A stretch of 64,000 bases of DNA, taken from contig JBFLYW010000012.1 of NCBI GenBank assembly GCA_040756515.1, positions 1 to 64,000 of the forward strand. The letters run 5' to 3'. Below the pieces are notes generated by a model. It did no database searches, was not told the DNA's origin, and saw only the letters and a program-made list of their open reading frames with translations. Positions within the stretch are counted from its first letter, which is position 1, and each line of letters opens with the position of its first letter. Below are positions 27,969 through 36,825 of this stretch, piece by piece. The translations under genes and the position numbers were made by a program. The stretch comes from DSXH01 sp020724325 (GTDB lineage: Bacteria > Bacteroidota > Ignavibacteria > Ignavibacteriales > Melioribacteraceae).

Positions 27969-29948
27969 ATGACTGATAATGAATTAAAAATACTTTCTGC
28001 CAACACAATTAGAATTTTGGCTGCTGAAGGTGTACAAAAGGCAAATAGCGGTCACCCCGGTATGCCAATGGGAATGGCAGATGTTGCAGCCATATTATGG
28101 ACCGAATTTCTTATTCATAACCCTGATGAACCGAAATGGATAGGTCGTGACAGATTTGTACTCTCTGCGGGTCATGGCTCTATGCTAATCTATTCTCTTC
28201 TTCACCTTAGCGGGTACGATTGTACAATAGAAGATTTGAAATCATTCAGACAATGGGGAAGCAGAACTGCCGGGCATCCGGAATACGGACATTTACCAGG
28301 CGTTGAAACTACTACCGGTCCGTTAGGTCAGGGGTTTGGCAACGGCGTTGGAATGGCAATTGCCTCTAAAATGCTTTCTGCCAGGTTCGATGAAAATTTA
28401 TTCGACAATTATATCTATGCTATCTGCGGCGACGGCGACTTAATGGAAGGCGTAAGCTCCGAAGCTGCCTCTATTGCAGGTCACTTAAAACTCGGCAATA
28501 TTATTTATTTTTATGATGATAACGGGATAACAATTGAAGGTCATACTGACCTAACATTTAGCGAAGATGTAGGTAAACGATTCGAAAGCTACGGATGGCA
28601 CGTATTGAAAGCCGATGCTTATAACCATGATGAAATTAGAAAGGCAATTGTTGCTGCACAAAATGAAAAATGGAAGCCAACATTAATAATTACTAAATCG
28701 GTAATTGGCTATGGCAGCCCGAATAAATTTAATACTCACGATGTTCATGGCTCTCCGCTTGGAAAAGAAGAACTGATTGCCACAAAGAAGAACCTGAACT
28801 GGCCGGAGGATAAAGAATTCTATATTCCTAAGGAAGTTGCCAATCTCTTTGCATTGCGCAAGAATGAATTAAAGAAAATTTATTCCGACTGGAAAAATAA
28901 TTTTGAACAATGGAGAAATTCCAACCGGGAAAAATCCGAATTATTTGATAAATATATTAATCAGTATCTGCCGGCAAATTTAGAAGAGGAATTGTTAGCT
29001 GCGGTGCCCGTAGAATCGAATGCTACAAGATCGCTCTCAAGTAAAGTTATCCAGAAAATTGCTCAGTTGGTTCCCTATTTTATTGGCGGCTCGGCGGATC
29101 TTGCACCTTCAACCAATACAATAATGAACGGTTTTGAATCTATTGCACCCAATAAATTCAGTGGAAGAAATTTTCATTTTGGTATTCGTGAACACGGAAT
29201 GGGCGCTATCCTAAATGGAATTACTCTATACGGCGGATTCAAACCTTTCGGCGCTACATTCTTTGTCTTTAGTGACTATATGCGTCCTACAATTCGTCTG
29301 GCTGCAATTATGCAGATTCCAGTTATTTATGTATTTACACACGATAGTATTTTTGTCGGTGAAGATGGTCCTACTCATCAGCCGGTTGAGCAGCTTGCAG
29401 CATTAAGGTCAATTCCAAATTCAACAGTATTTAGACCGGCAGATGGAATAGAAACCGCAATGGCATGGGCGTTTGCTCTGCGCCATAAAACCGGCCCGGT
29501 TTCACTTATTCTTTCCCGGCAGAAAATTGAAACGTTCGAAAGAGATGGTGAATTCATTCCTTCCGATGTTCTAAAAGGCGCTTATATCGTTTCGAAAGAA
29601 AATGGCAGCAAACCAGATTTAATAATAGCAGCTAGCGGATCCGAAGTTCCTGTTGCTGCCGATGCAAAAAAGCTATTATCAGGTTTATCTATTAGAGTTG
29701 TTTCAATTCCCTCTAGAGAAGTTTTTAATCAGCAACCGGATGAATATAAAGAGAAACTATTCCCACCCAATGTTCCCGTAGTTGTAATTGAAGCTGCAAC
29801 AATGACTGGCTGGGGCGATATCTTTAGACAGAGAATGCTTGCAATTGGAATGGAATCTTTCGGCGCATCAGGCCCCTATAAAACTCTTGCTGAAAAATTC
29901 GGATTCACAGATACTCAAATTGCTGATAAAATTAAAAAATGGTTATAA
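27969..29948 (+). CDS. tkt: Transketolase
   Basis: Thiamine-diphosphate enzyme moving two-carbon units between sugar phosphates. Full-length with all three domains: HPGMPMGMADVA near the start, the TPP motif GDGDLMEG...IYFYDDN, the pyrimidine domain (FGIREHGMGAILNGI; DSIFVGEDGPTHQPVEQLA) and a C-terminal domain. ATG 27969 (MTDNELKIL) is the better start than the in-frame TTG at 27942, giving 659 aa, the family norm. It follows gnd by 29 nt, so the pair forms a pentose-phosphate insert within the uronate operon. Confidence 0.95.
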   Translation: MTDNELKILSANTIRILAAEGVQKANSGHPGMPMGMADVAAILWTEFLIHNPDEPKWIGRDRFVLSAGHGSMLIYSLLHLSGYDCTIEDLKSFRQWGSRTAGHPEYGHLPGVETTTGPLGQGFGNGVGMAIASKMLSARFDENLFDNYIYAICGDGDLMEGVSSEAASIAGHLKLGNIIYFYDDNGITIEGHTDLTFSEDVGKRFESYGWHVLKADAYNHDEIRKAIVAAQNEKWKPTLIITKSVIGYGSPNKFNTHDVHGSPLGKEELIATKKNLNWPEDKEFYIPKEVANLFALRKNELKKIYSDWKNNFEQWRNSNREKSELFDKYINQYLPANLEEELLAAVPVESNATRSLSSKVIQKIAQLVPYFIGGSADLAPSTNTIMNGFESIAPNKFSGRNFHFGIREHGMGAILNGITLYGGFKPFGATFFVFSDYMRPTIRLAAIMQIPVIYVFTHDSIFVGEDGPTHQPVEQLAALRSIPNSTVFRPADGIETAMAWAFALRHKTGPVSLILSRQKIETFERDGEFIPSDVLKGAYIVSKENGSKPDLIIAASGSEVPVAADAKKLLSGLSIRVVSIPSREVFNQQPDEYKEKLFPPNVPVVVIEAATMTGWGDIFRQRMLAIGMESFGASGPYKTLAEKFGFTDTQIADKIKKWL

Positions 29949-29962
29949 AGAATGAGGTAGGT

Positions 29963-30796
29963 ATGGAGGTTCGTTATTCGCCTGATCTAAAGGGGTTTAA
30001 AAAATTTTCTACTAAGAAATTGAGGAAATCATTCTTAATAGAAAATCTGTTCGATAAAAATAAAATACCGATGATCTATTCAGATGTAGATCGGTCAATT
30101 ACCGGAAGTGCGGTTCCTTCAGGAAAAAAATTAAAACTGACCGCAACTAAAAAAGAAATGGCGGCAGATTATTTTACAGAACGGCGTGAACTTGGCGTAA
30201 TAAATATTGGCGGAACAGGAGCTGTTTCTATCGATGGTAAAAAAATTAGAATGGGAAACCGCGATGGTTTGTATATTGGTAGAGGGTCAAAAAAAATTGA
30301 ATTCGAAAGCGCAAACGCTTCAAAACCTGCAAAATTCTATTTTGTAAGTTATCCCGCACATAAAGAATATCCTGTAAAACACATTAAGTTCAGCGAGTCT
30401 ACTCCAAGACATTTAGGTTCAATCGAAACTGCAAATAAAAGAACCATCTACCAGTACATTCATCCGGGAATAATGCCTACCTGTCAGCTTGTGATGGGAT
30501 TAACCGAGCTTGAAGTAGGAAGCGTGTGGAATACTATTCCTGCTCATACACATCAGCGCCGTTCAGAAATATATTTGTATTTCAATATAAAACCGGATTC
30601 AATTATTCTTCACTTAATGGGAGAGCCCGAAGAGACGAGGCATATAATAATCCGCAATGAACAGGCAGTTCTTTCAACAAGCTGGTCTATGCATGCCGGC
30701 TGCGGAACTCAGAATTATTCTTTTATATGGGCGATGGGCGGTGAAAACCAGGTCTTTGATGATATGGATTGGATACCGATGGAAAAATTAAAATAG
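29963..30796 (+). CDS. kduI: 5-keto-4-deoxyuronate isomerase KduI
   Basis: Cupin-fold isomerase that converts 5-keto-4-deoxyuronate, the spontaneous product of unsaturated galacturonate, to 2,5-diketo-3-deoxygluconate. Zinc ligands His195, His197, Glu202 (HTHQRRSE) and His244 are all present, one residue off the E. coli numbering. I choose ATG 29963, preceded by GAGGT, giving 277 aa and a start MEVRYSP like E. coli MDVRQS; the in-frame ATG 29939 would overlap transketolase. It lies just before kduD, and together they process the sugar released by lyases and the GH105 enzyme. Confidence 0.95.
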   Translation: MEVRYSPDLKGFKKFSTKKLRKSFLIENLFDKNKIPMIYSDVDRSITGSAVPSGKKLKLTATKKEMAADYFTERRELGVINIGGTGAVSIDGKKIRMGNRDGLYIGRGSKKIEFESANASKPAKFYFVSYPAHKEYPVKHIKFSESTPRHLGSIETANKRTIYQYIHPGIMPTCQLVMGLTELEVGSVWNTIPAHTHQRRSEIYLYFNIKPDSIILHLMGEPEETRHIIIRNEQAVLSTSWSMHAGCGTQNYSFIWAMGGENQVFDDMDWIPMEKLK

Positions 30797-30806
30797 TATT
30801 CTCGAT

Positions 30807-30812
30807 GGGAGG
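30807..30812 (+). promoter_or_regulatory. Shine-Dalgarno sequence setting a TTG start
   Basis: GGGAGG at 30807-30812 lies five nucleotides ahead of TTG 30817. It supports TTG as the kduD start, yielding MILEKFKLDGKTALV, the length and N-terminus of known KduD proteins, over the upstream in-frame ATGs at 30769 and 30805. Confidence 0.75.
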
Positions 30813-30816
30813 TAAA

Positions 30817-31578
30817 TTGATCTTAGAAAAATTCAAACTCGATGGTAAGACAGCTCTGGTAACAGGTAGTAATAGAGGAATTGGTCAATACTATGCGTTA
30901 GCTCTTGCTCAAGCCGGTGCGGATATTATTGCTGTTTCTTACGAAAATGATTTTGTGAAGACAGAAAAATTAATTTCTGAAACAGGTCGAAAATTTCAAT
31001 CGTATGTATGCAATTTCTCAGAACGCGAGGATCTCTACAGGTTTATTAACAATGTTAAAACTGATAATAAAAAAATTGATATACTTGTAAACAACGCCGG
31101 AACAATTTTACGCAAACCGATTGCAGAACATCCGGATGAATACTGGGATAATGTAATTGAAATAAATTTGACTTCTCAATTTATCCTTACACGTGAGTTC
31201 GGAAAGGCGATGGTTGAAAGAGGTTATGGTAAAATTGTTTTTATTGCTTCCTTACTTTCATTCCAGGGTGGAATTCTTGTCCCGGGTTATGCTGCTTCTA
31301 AAGGAGGCGTTAAGCAGTTAACTATGGCGTTCGCTAATGAGTGGGCATCTAAAGGTGTTACTGTTAATGCAATTGCGCCCGGTTATATTGAAACGGATAA
31401 TACCAAACCTTTGCGCGAAGATCCGATCCGCAATAAAGCAATTTTAGATAGGATCCCGGCTGGTAGATGGGGAACACCCGAAGATTTAATGGGTACGGTT
31501 GTTTTTCTTTGTTCTGATGCTTCTAATTATTTGAATGGATCCGTTGTTACAGTTGATGGAGGATGGATGGGACGATGA
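30817..31578 (+). CDS. kduD: 2-dehydro-3-deoxy-D-gluconate 5-dehydrogenase KduD
   Basis: SDR enzyme reducing 2,5-diketo-3-deoxygluconate to 2-keto-3-deoxygluconate, the substrate of the kinase at 24072. From the TTG start the protein has 253 aa, the same as E. coli KduD. TGSNRGIG at 16-23 binds the cofactor, NNAG at 92-95, and Ser145, Tyr158, Lys162 form the catalytic set. The family end VDGGWMGR is exact. It follows kduI by 20 nt. It ends the long catabolic run; a 738-nt gap with repeats follows. Confidence 0.94.
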   Translation: MILEKFKLDGKTALVTGSNRGIGQYYALALAQAGADIIAVSYENDFVKTEKLISETGRKFQSYVCNFSEREDLYRFINNVKTDNKKIDILVNNAGTILRKPIAEHPDEYWDNVIEINLTSQFILTREFGKAMVERGYGKIVFIASLLSFQGGILVPGYAASKGGVKQLTMAFANEWASKGVTVNAIAPGYIETDNTKPLREDPIRNKAILDRIPAGRWGTPEDLMGTVVFLCSDASNYLNGSVVTVDGGWMGR

Positions 31579-31795
31579 ATCCCAAATTATTATTTATGCA
31601 ATATTTTTTTTGCTTGTTTATTTCCAGACCCAAACAGCATACCGCAGATTAATCTTAAACAAGAATAGGTTCTTTATAATTGTGTAAGCGAGCTTGGTGT
31701 AAAAAAACTGAAGCTGCAAATTTTAGTTATAGAATACTCTGAAAAATAGCGTTTGTCATTTCAATCTTGATTTGTCGTGAGAGGTCAACCCTAAT

Positions 31796-31841
31796 CCTTG
31801 AAGGTCAAGAGTTGTTAATTAATTTCGCATGACCTTCAAGG
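31796..31841. repeat. Inverted repeat, 12-bp perfect arms
   Basis: CCTTGAAGGTCA at 31796-31807 and its exact complement TGACCTTCAAGG at 31830-31841 enclose 22 AT-rich bases. The outer flanks also partly pair (GTCATTTC near 31755 with GAAAATGAC near 31855). It could be a bidirectional terminator remnant or a MITE-like element; no U-run follows. Confidence 0.6.
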
Positions 31842-31927
31842 TTGTTAAGCCACGAAAATGACAGAGTAGAAAGTGTACTGTCATTCTGAACCGAGTGAAA
31901 CGAGGTGAAGAATCTGCTCGTAGTTCC

Positions 31928-32023
31928 TCAGTCGCTTCGCTCCTTCGGAATAACATTTCTCGGTCACTTCGTTCCCTCGAAATAGCATTTCTCAGTCGCT
32001 TCTCTCCTTCGAAGTGACTTTTC
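31928..32023. repeat. Three tandem 32-bp repeats
   Basis: Units at 31928-31959, 31960-31991 and 31992-32023 share the frame TC(A/G)GTC(G/A)CTTC...C(C/T)TTCG(G/A)A...TTTC. The preceding GTCATTCTGAACCGAGTGAAACG at 31880-31902 is a typical dispersed intergenic repeat phrase. The units diverge by several bases each, so they are not recent. Confidence 0.7.
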
Positions 32024-32316
32024 TGGATTTTTTAGATGTCTCTTATAAATACTGGTTGGTGGATAAAGTTTTTTCCAGATGTAAAACAGCTAAACTAAAT
32101 ATTGTTTCATTTCAATCTGTTGTTTACACTTTGCATAAACTTGCAGAGATCGTTTTTTGTACTAAAAGAGAAATTGTGTATCAAGTCGGAAGCTAGAACA
32201 ATAATAGCTGGCTCAATGGCGAATCTGTACCGCTCATCAAGTATTGAGCTCGGACAAAATAATACCGTCAATATTGTACTGAAATGCCTGATTATAAAAA
32301 ATATCTGGGTCATTAA

Positions 32317-33480
32317 ATGAAGCTTAGAAAAGTTTTATTGTTTGCATTATTTTTTTATAGCTGCTCTTTCGCGCAATTTGATAGCAGTAATGTAGAAATA
32401 AATATTTCGGGATTTTATGATAGCGCCCGGCACTGGTATGATATTTATGATCAGGAGAAAATAATTACTCCTCTAAAAGATCAACCGCGATATAAACGAA
32501 ACGATATTACGTCCATTGCAGATAATATACTTTTATTTCAGAAAGATAACGGAGGATGGGCAAAGAACTATGATATGCTGGCTATACTTGATGATGAGCA
32601 GAAGGAAATAATTCGCAGCTATAAATCGGTGTTGAATACAACTTTTGATAACGGTGCTTCATTCAGCCAGGCAGAATATTTAGCCAAAGCTTATTTTATT
32701 ACTAAAAATGAAAGATATAAAACAGGTTTTTTGAATGGATTGAATTTTATTCTATCTGCACAATATCCCAATGGCGGTTGGCCTCAATTTTACCCGGATA
32801 CTAATGGTTATCAAAGACATATTACGTTTAATGACGGTGCAATGATTGGTATTATGAAGCTTCTACAGAACATTGTTAATCGCAATCAGGAATTCTTTTT
32901 TCTTGATACTAATCAATTTCAAAAAGTTAACACTGCTTTTTTAAAAGGAATTGATTGTATTCTCAAGTGTCAGATTTATGATAATGGTAAACTTACTGCA
33001 TGGTGCCAGCAGCACAATAAAATTACACTTAAACCCGAGAGCGCAAGAATTTATGAAATGGCTTCTATATGTAATATGGAAAGCGCAGACATTGTTGATT
33101 TTCTTATGAGCCTCGAAAATCCCGATGTTCGAATTATCAATTCAGTTAACTCTGCTCTTAAATGGTTTGAAGAAAGTAAAATTTTTGGAATAAAAGTAAA
33201 AACAGTTCAGGCAGAACCAATCGAATATATATATCATTCGACAAATATGGATAAAGTTGTAGTAGAAGATCCTTCCGCACCTCCAATTTGGGCAAGATTT
33301 TATGAGCTTGGAACTCACAAACCTCTTTTTAGTAATAGAGACGGTATCAAAGTTTATTCTCTTGATAAAGTTGAAAGAGAACGCCGAACGGGTTATGCCT
33401 GGTTTACATATTTGCCACAAATAATTTTAGATAAATATGAAAACTGGCTTTCAAAAAATAATTTGAAAAGGACTAAATAA
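32317..33480 (+). CDS. PL10-family pectate lyase
   Basis: Exported pectate lyase of family PL10, an (alpha/alpha)-toroid enzyme cutting polygalacturonate by beta-elimination. Signal peptide 1-19 (ends CSFAQ). Family segments: FQKDNGGWAKNYDM, NTTFDNGASFSQAEYLAKAY, LSAQYPNGGWPQFYP, TAWCQQHNKITLKPESARIYE and the C-terminal PPIWARFYELGTHKPLFSN followed by ERERRTGYAWF, which includes the Arg-rich catalytic area. Length of 387 aa is normal for the single-domain form; no type IX sorting domain is present, so it is probably periplasmic. Confidence 0.9.
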   Translation: MKLRKVLLFALFFYSCSFAQFDSSNVEINISGFYDSARHWYDIYDQEKIITPLKDQPRYKRNDITSIADNILLFQKDNGGWAKNYDMLAILDDEQKEIIRSYKSVLNTTFDNGASFSQAEYLAKAYFITKNERYKTGFLNGLNFILSAQYPNGGWPQFYPDTNGYQRHITFNDGAMIGIMKLLQNIVNRNQEFFFLDTNQFQKVNTAFLKGIDCILKCQIYDNGKLTAWCQQHNKITLKPESARIYEMASICNMESADIVDFLMSLENPDVRIINSVNSALKWFEESKIFGIKVKTVQAEPIEYIYHSTNMDKVVVEDPSAPPIWARFYELGTHKPLFSNRDGIKVYSLDKVERERRTGYAWFTYLPQIILDKYENWLSKNNLKRTK

Positions 33481-34096
33481 GTTTTTATGCTCTGTATGTT
33501 TTAAATGGCATCTAATATTTTTTTTTGCCAATTTGTCCCTGAAATTTTCTTAATTATTATTTTTCACCAGTATAAATAAGAAATTAAAAGGAATGCGAAT
33601 ACTATTATTATTTGTTGAAGTCGGTGTTTACTCAAAAAGAATTTTTGAACGTATGCTCTCTTCACAATTTAGATTAGAAATCTGCAGTAACGATCAAACT
33701 CTCAGCTCACTAATATAGAAATTCAATTTTGATAACTTATTGATGGATATCTCTTGAAATGGTACTAAGGACTGATTGAAATCAACCAAAGAATTTAAAA
33801 ACTATGTTGGATATAAATTTATACCTATTATTTGTTTAGCGGCTCGTGCTTTTAGAAAGAATATTGAGAAAGTGTTCTCTACAGGGTAGATGAATGTTTA
33901 ATTAAACCGATTGCAGCTTACTGGTTACTACTGTTTCTTTTAGATGCTTCTGAAAAAAATTAGGTTACAATTCTTCCCTGATTTTAATTTTCTTCTTTTG
34001 CTGGTTATGAATAAAGATGTAGAGTTTACATGTTCAATTTACTTGTATCATTTTCTCATGTTTAATTATGATAAAAAAAACTTATCGGTATAACAT
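33481..34096. other. Gap containing a decayed gene
   Basis: A 616-nt gap. Its middle part (33593-33935) still shows the outline of a response-regulator receiver domain in broken frames; the rest is AT-rich with no feature I can name. Confidence 0.55.
33593..33935 (+). pseudogene. Decayed response-regulator receiver domain
   Basis: ATG 33593, preceded by AAAAGGA, opens MRILLLFVEVGVYSKRIFER, resembling the ILLVEDN start of CheY-like receivers, and stops at 33716. In another frame after the stop come DNLLMDIS (phospho-Asp strand), STKEFK and FIPIICLAARAFRKNIEK (usual: IPIIALTAHA), each interrupted by stops, and in a third frame DECLIKPI (the conserved KP). The order and spacing fit one receiver domain broken by two frameshifts and several stops. 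It lies just before a histidine kinase gene, so the kinase may have lost its partner. Confidence 0.72.
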
Positions 34097-35392
34097 TTGA
34101 ACAAAATTAAAAAATTATTCTTACAGATTATGAATAGAAGTTTAGAGCGTATTCCTGTTAAAATTAGGCGACTGGTACTTTTTCTGAGTTTTGGTTTGAT
34201 TACTTATGCATTTACTGAGTCCGATTTGTTACATGTAAAACCCGGGGTGCAACTAACAGAGAGTTCCTCTATCTCATTTCTTATAGGAGAAAAAAATCTA
34301 AATAGAAATTTATTATATGACAAATCACTTAAACCGATATACTATTCAGAGAAGCCAAGGGCTCTCGACTATGCTGCATCGTGCTTCTCATTTATCAATA
34401 AAATTTTATCTCTACAGATTATTCAATCAGATCTTATTAAAGTTTTTATTCTTCTTTTAACAGCGGCATTTATTTTTTTGGGGATAAGAATATGGCAAAT
34501 AATCTATAAAAGAAAAAAAGAGGCGCTTTATATGGAAGTTGTGTCAAAAAATTGTGAATTAGAGAAGATAAACGCCAATATTCTGGAAGAAATAAAATTG
34601 AGGAAGGAAGCAGAAAAACGTTTGATGAAGGAAATTGAAAAGCTTAAGGAAATAAATATTTCTAAGGATAAGTTTTTTTCTATTATTTCCCATGATTTGA
34701 AGAGTCCTTTTCAAGGACTTCTTGGATTTACAGAACTGCTTAGTGAAGAGTATGATCATCTTGATGAGCAATACAAAAAGAACCTGATTAAAGAAATTAG
34801 ATCCTCCTCTCTACATATCTACAATTTATTACTGAATGTACTAGAATGGTCGCGTTTGCAAACTAACAGAACAGATTTTAATCCTGAAAAAATAAATCTA
34901 TGGACAGAAATTGAAGGAGTTCGTAACCTCCTTATGATGAATGCAGCAAATAAAAATATTTCTATTTACAATGAAGTAAACAAAGAATGCTTTGTCTTTG
35001 CAGATGAAAACATGTTACGTTCGGTACTTCATAATCTTCTAAGCAATGCTATTAAATTTACCAGTTCAGGCGGTTACGTAAAGTTCAGAGCTTCATTAGC
35101 CGGCAACTTCTATGTTGTTAATGTTATCGATAACGGAACCGGTATAAGTCAAAATGATATCGGGAAAATTTTCTCTATCGGAATTCAATACACAACTAAT
35201 GGAACGTTAAACGAAAAGGGAACAGGTTTAGGACTTACTCTTTGCAAAGAAATGATTGAAAAACACGGCGGAAGTATTTGGGTTGAAAGTAAAGAAGGAG
35301 CAGGTTCTTCGTTCCGATTCACATTGCCTAAATTTAAGAATCAAAGTCAGGATGCTTCAGTTCCTCTCGATTTATTCCCTAATCAAAATTAG
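34097..35392 (+). CDS. Membrane sensor histidine kinase
   Basis: Two-component sensor kinase of 431 aa. Membrane helix near 24-40, an extracytoplasmic stretch of ~70 residues, a second helix at ~113-133, a coiled coil (~140-190), then HisKA with phospho-His199 in SIISHDLKSPFQGLLGF, and a HATPase domain with the N box LHNLLSNAIKFT, G1 VIDNGTGIS and G2 GTGLGLTLCKEMIEKHGG. No known sensory fold is visible outside. The start is uncertain: TTG 34097 or ATG 34130. The neighbouring receiver domain at 33593-33935 is decayed, so the target regulator is unknown. Confidence 0.87.
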   Translation: MNKIKKLFLQIMNRSLERIPVKIRRLVLFLSFGLITYAFTESDLLHVKPGVQLTESSSISFLIGEKNLNRNLLYDKSLKPIYYSEKPRALDYAASCFSFINKILSLQIIQSDLIKVFILLLTAAFIFLGIRIWQIIYKRKKEALYMEVVSKNCELEKINANILEEIKLRKEAEKRLMKEIEKLKEINISKDKFFSIISHDLKSPFQGLLGFTELLSEEYDHLDEQYKKNLIKEIRSSSLHIYNLLLNVLEWSRLQTNRTDFNPEKINLWTEIEGVRNLLMMNAANKNISIYNEVNKECFVFADENMLRSVLHNLLSNAIKFTSSGGYVKFRASLAGNFYVVNVIDNGTGISQNDIGKIFSIGIQYTTNGTLNEKGTGLGLTLCKEMIEKHGGSIWVESKEGAGSSFRFTLPKFKNQSQDASVPLDLFPNQN

Positions 35393-35441
35393 CGCCAATT
35401 CATTAAATTGATTACTGAATAAAAAATCAATTGGCGGGTTT

Positions 35442-36821
35442 ATGATTCGAATATCATCCATTATTACCATCTTTATAATTTTAGTATCAGTAAATCTCAA
35501 ATCTCAAACTTTTGAAAAAATTAATTTAGTAATAAGCCATCCCAGTCAACCCCTTTCAGAATTTAAGGGATTTGGTGCGGAGTGGGATTCGCGTGCGTAT
35601 GATTTGAACGGTGTAACAGATGAAGATTTTATGCTTATTGGCGATAGAATTAAATTTATGAAAATGCCTATTGTAAGGGTTATGATGCAGACAAGGTGGT
35701 GTTACAGCAAATCTTTAGGTTTCGATTGGGAAAACAGAGAGATGCAATTGCTTTACCGTCACTTAAATTTTTGTCAACAGTACGGGATTGATGTAATACT
35801 ATCCGATTGGGGAATAGAAGTTGACTGGCTTGCCGTTGACGGAATTGAAAGGATGGATAACCCGTTATATGCAGAAGTAATAGGAACTTATCTCGATTAC
35901 CTGATCAATAAAAAAGGGTTTTCGTGCATAAAATATTTTGGTTTAGTAAACGAACCAAACTATGAAGTTGGAAATTTTGAACGATGGCGTAAAGGTGCAG
36001 AGAATGTATTCCAGATTTTAAAAGACAGAGAGCTTGATAAAAAAATTAAATTCATTGGACCGGGTCAAAGTAATGATGACGAATGGTTTTTTAATACTGT
36101 TGATGAAGCGCGGTATATGTTCGATGTGTATGATGTTCATATGTACGCCTGGAAAGATAAAACTGCTAAGGGAAGTGTTCAAACCGATTTAACTAAATTA
36201 TGGAATTATGCAAAATCGGTTGATCCAAAAGCGCAACACAAACTTTTTTTTGTTACCGAAGCAGGAATGAGAGATGGTCAATCCGGTGCAATAAGTACTC
36301 AAATTAATAGCTTTTATTATGGTCTGTTTATGGTAGATTATGCAATTCAAGCCGTTCATTCCGGTGCTAATGCGGTTCTTGCATGGATGCTTGATGATAA
36401 TAGCCATCCTGATTTTCAGTGGGGAATGTGGTCTGATAAAAAGAATGGCATGACTTTACGTCCTTGGTTTTATAGCTGGTCTTTATTAACAAAAATGTTC
36501 CCGGCTGGTTCGGATGTTTATAAAATTCGTTCACGGACAATTAACATTCGTGCACTTGGGACAAGGATAAATAACAACGGAAAAAATGATTGGTCATTTT
36601 CGATTGTAAATGTTAATTCAACTCCCGCCAAAGTTTTTCTTAAGGTTGATAATGAAGGCGAATATAAATTCAAACAATATTTATATAACGAAAATGAAAT
36701 GAAATCCGATACAAATGGTTATCCCGTTCCGGTCAATTACATATCAGCAAATTTAAGCGAAGGAATTGAACTTGACCTCAAACCGCAATCAGTTCTGTTT
36801 TTAACTACTTTGCCACAGTAA
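35442..36821 (+). CDS. Exported clan GH-A glycoside hydrolase
   Basis: Exported (beta/alpha)8 glycosidase, 459 aa, signal peptide 1-21. FKGFGAEWDSRAYD at 41-54 is like the start of GH30/GH39-type enzymes. GLVNEPNYE at 167-175 holds the acid/base Glu171 following the conserved Asn170, and FFVTEAGM at 269-276 holds the nucleophile Glu273. A C-terminal beta-sandwich (about 370-459) matches the GH30-like layout. Substrate is unclear; galactan or arabinan side chains of pectin would fit the locus. Its stop lies 4 nt before the pseudouridine synthase gene. Confidence 0.72.
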   Translation: MIRISSIITIFIILVSVNLKSQTFEKINLVISHPSQPLSEFKGFGAEWDSRAYDLNGVTDEDFMLIGDRIKFMKMPIVRVMMQTRWCYSKSLGFDWENREMQLLYRHLNFCQQYGIDVILSDWGIEVDWLAVDGIERMDNPLYAEVIGTYLDYLINKKGFSCIKYFGLVNEPNYEVGNFERWRKGAENVFQILKDRELDKKIKFIGPGQSNDDEWFFNTVDEARYMFDVYDVHMYAWKDKTAKGSVQTDLTKLWNYAKSVDPKAQHKLFFVTEAGMRDGQSGAISTQINSFYYGLFMVDYAIQAVHSGANAVLAWMLDDNSHPDFQWGMWSDKKNGMTLRPWFYSWSLLTKMFPAGSDVYKIRSRTINIRALGTRINNNGKNDWSFSIVNVNSTPAKVFLKVDNEGEYKFKQYLYNENEMKSDTNGYPVPVNYISANLSEGIELDLKPQSVLFLTTLPQ

Positions 36822-36825
36822 AGAC

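Larger units (their letters stand above)
31579..32316. other. Intergenic stretch rich in small repeats
   Basis: A 738-nt gap between kduD and the PL10 lyase gene. It holds an inverted repeat (31796-31841) and a three-unit tandem repeat (31928-32023). Short open frames at about 32014-32320 have no recognisable features, and I regard them as chance. No promoter for the lyase gene is obvious. Confidence 0.5.

Noticed and set aside
31796..32023. CRISPR array
   Set aside because: Only three diverged 32-bp units directly abutting each other, without spacers, and no cas genes in the window.
32014..32320. Overlapping short open frames before the PL10 gene
   Set aside because: Three frames on both strands overlap each other, lack start signals and show no domain; most likely chance in repeat-rich DNA.
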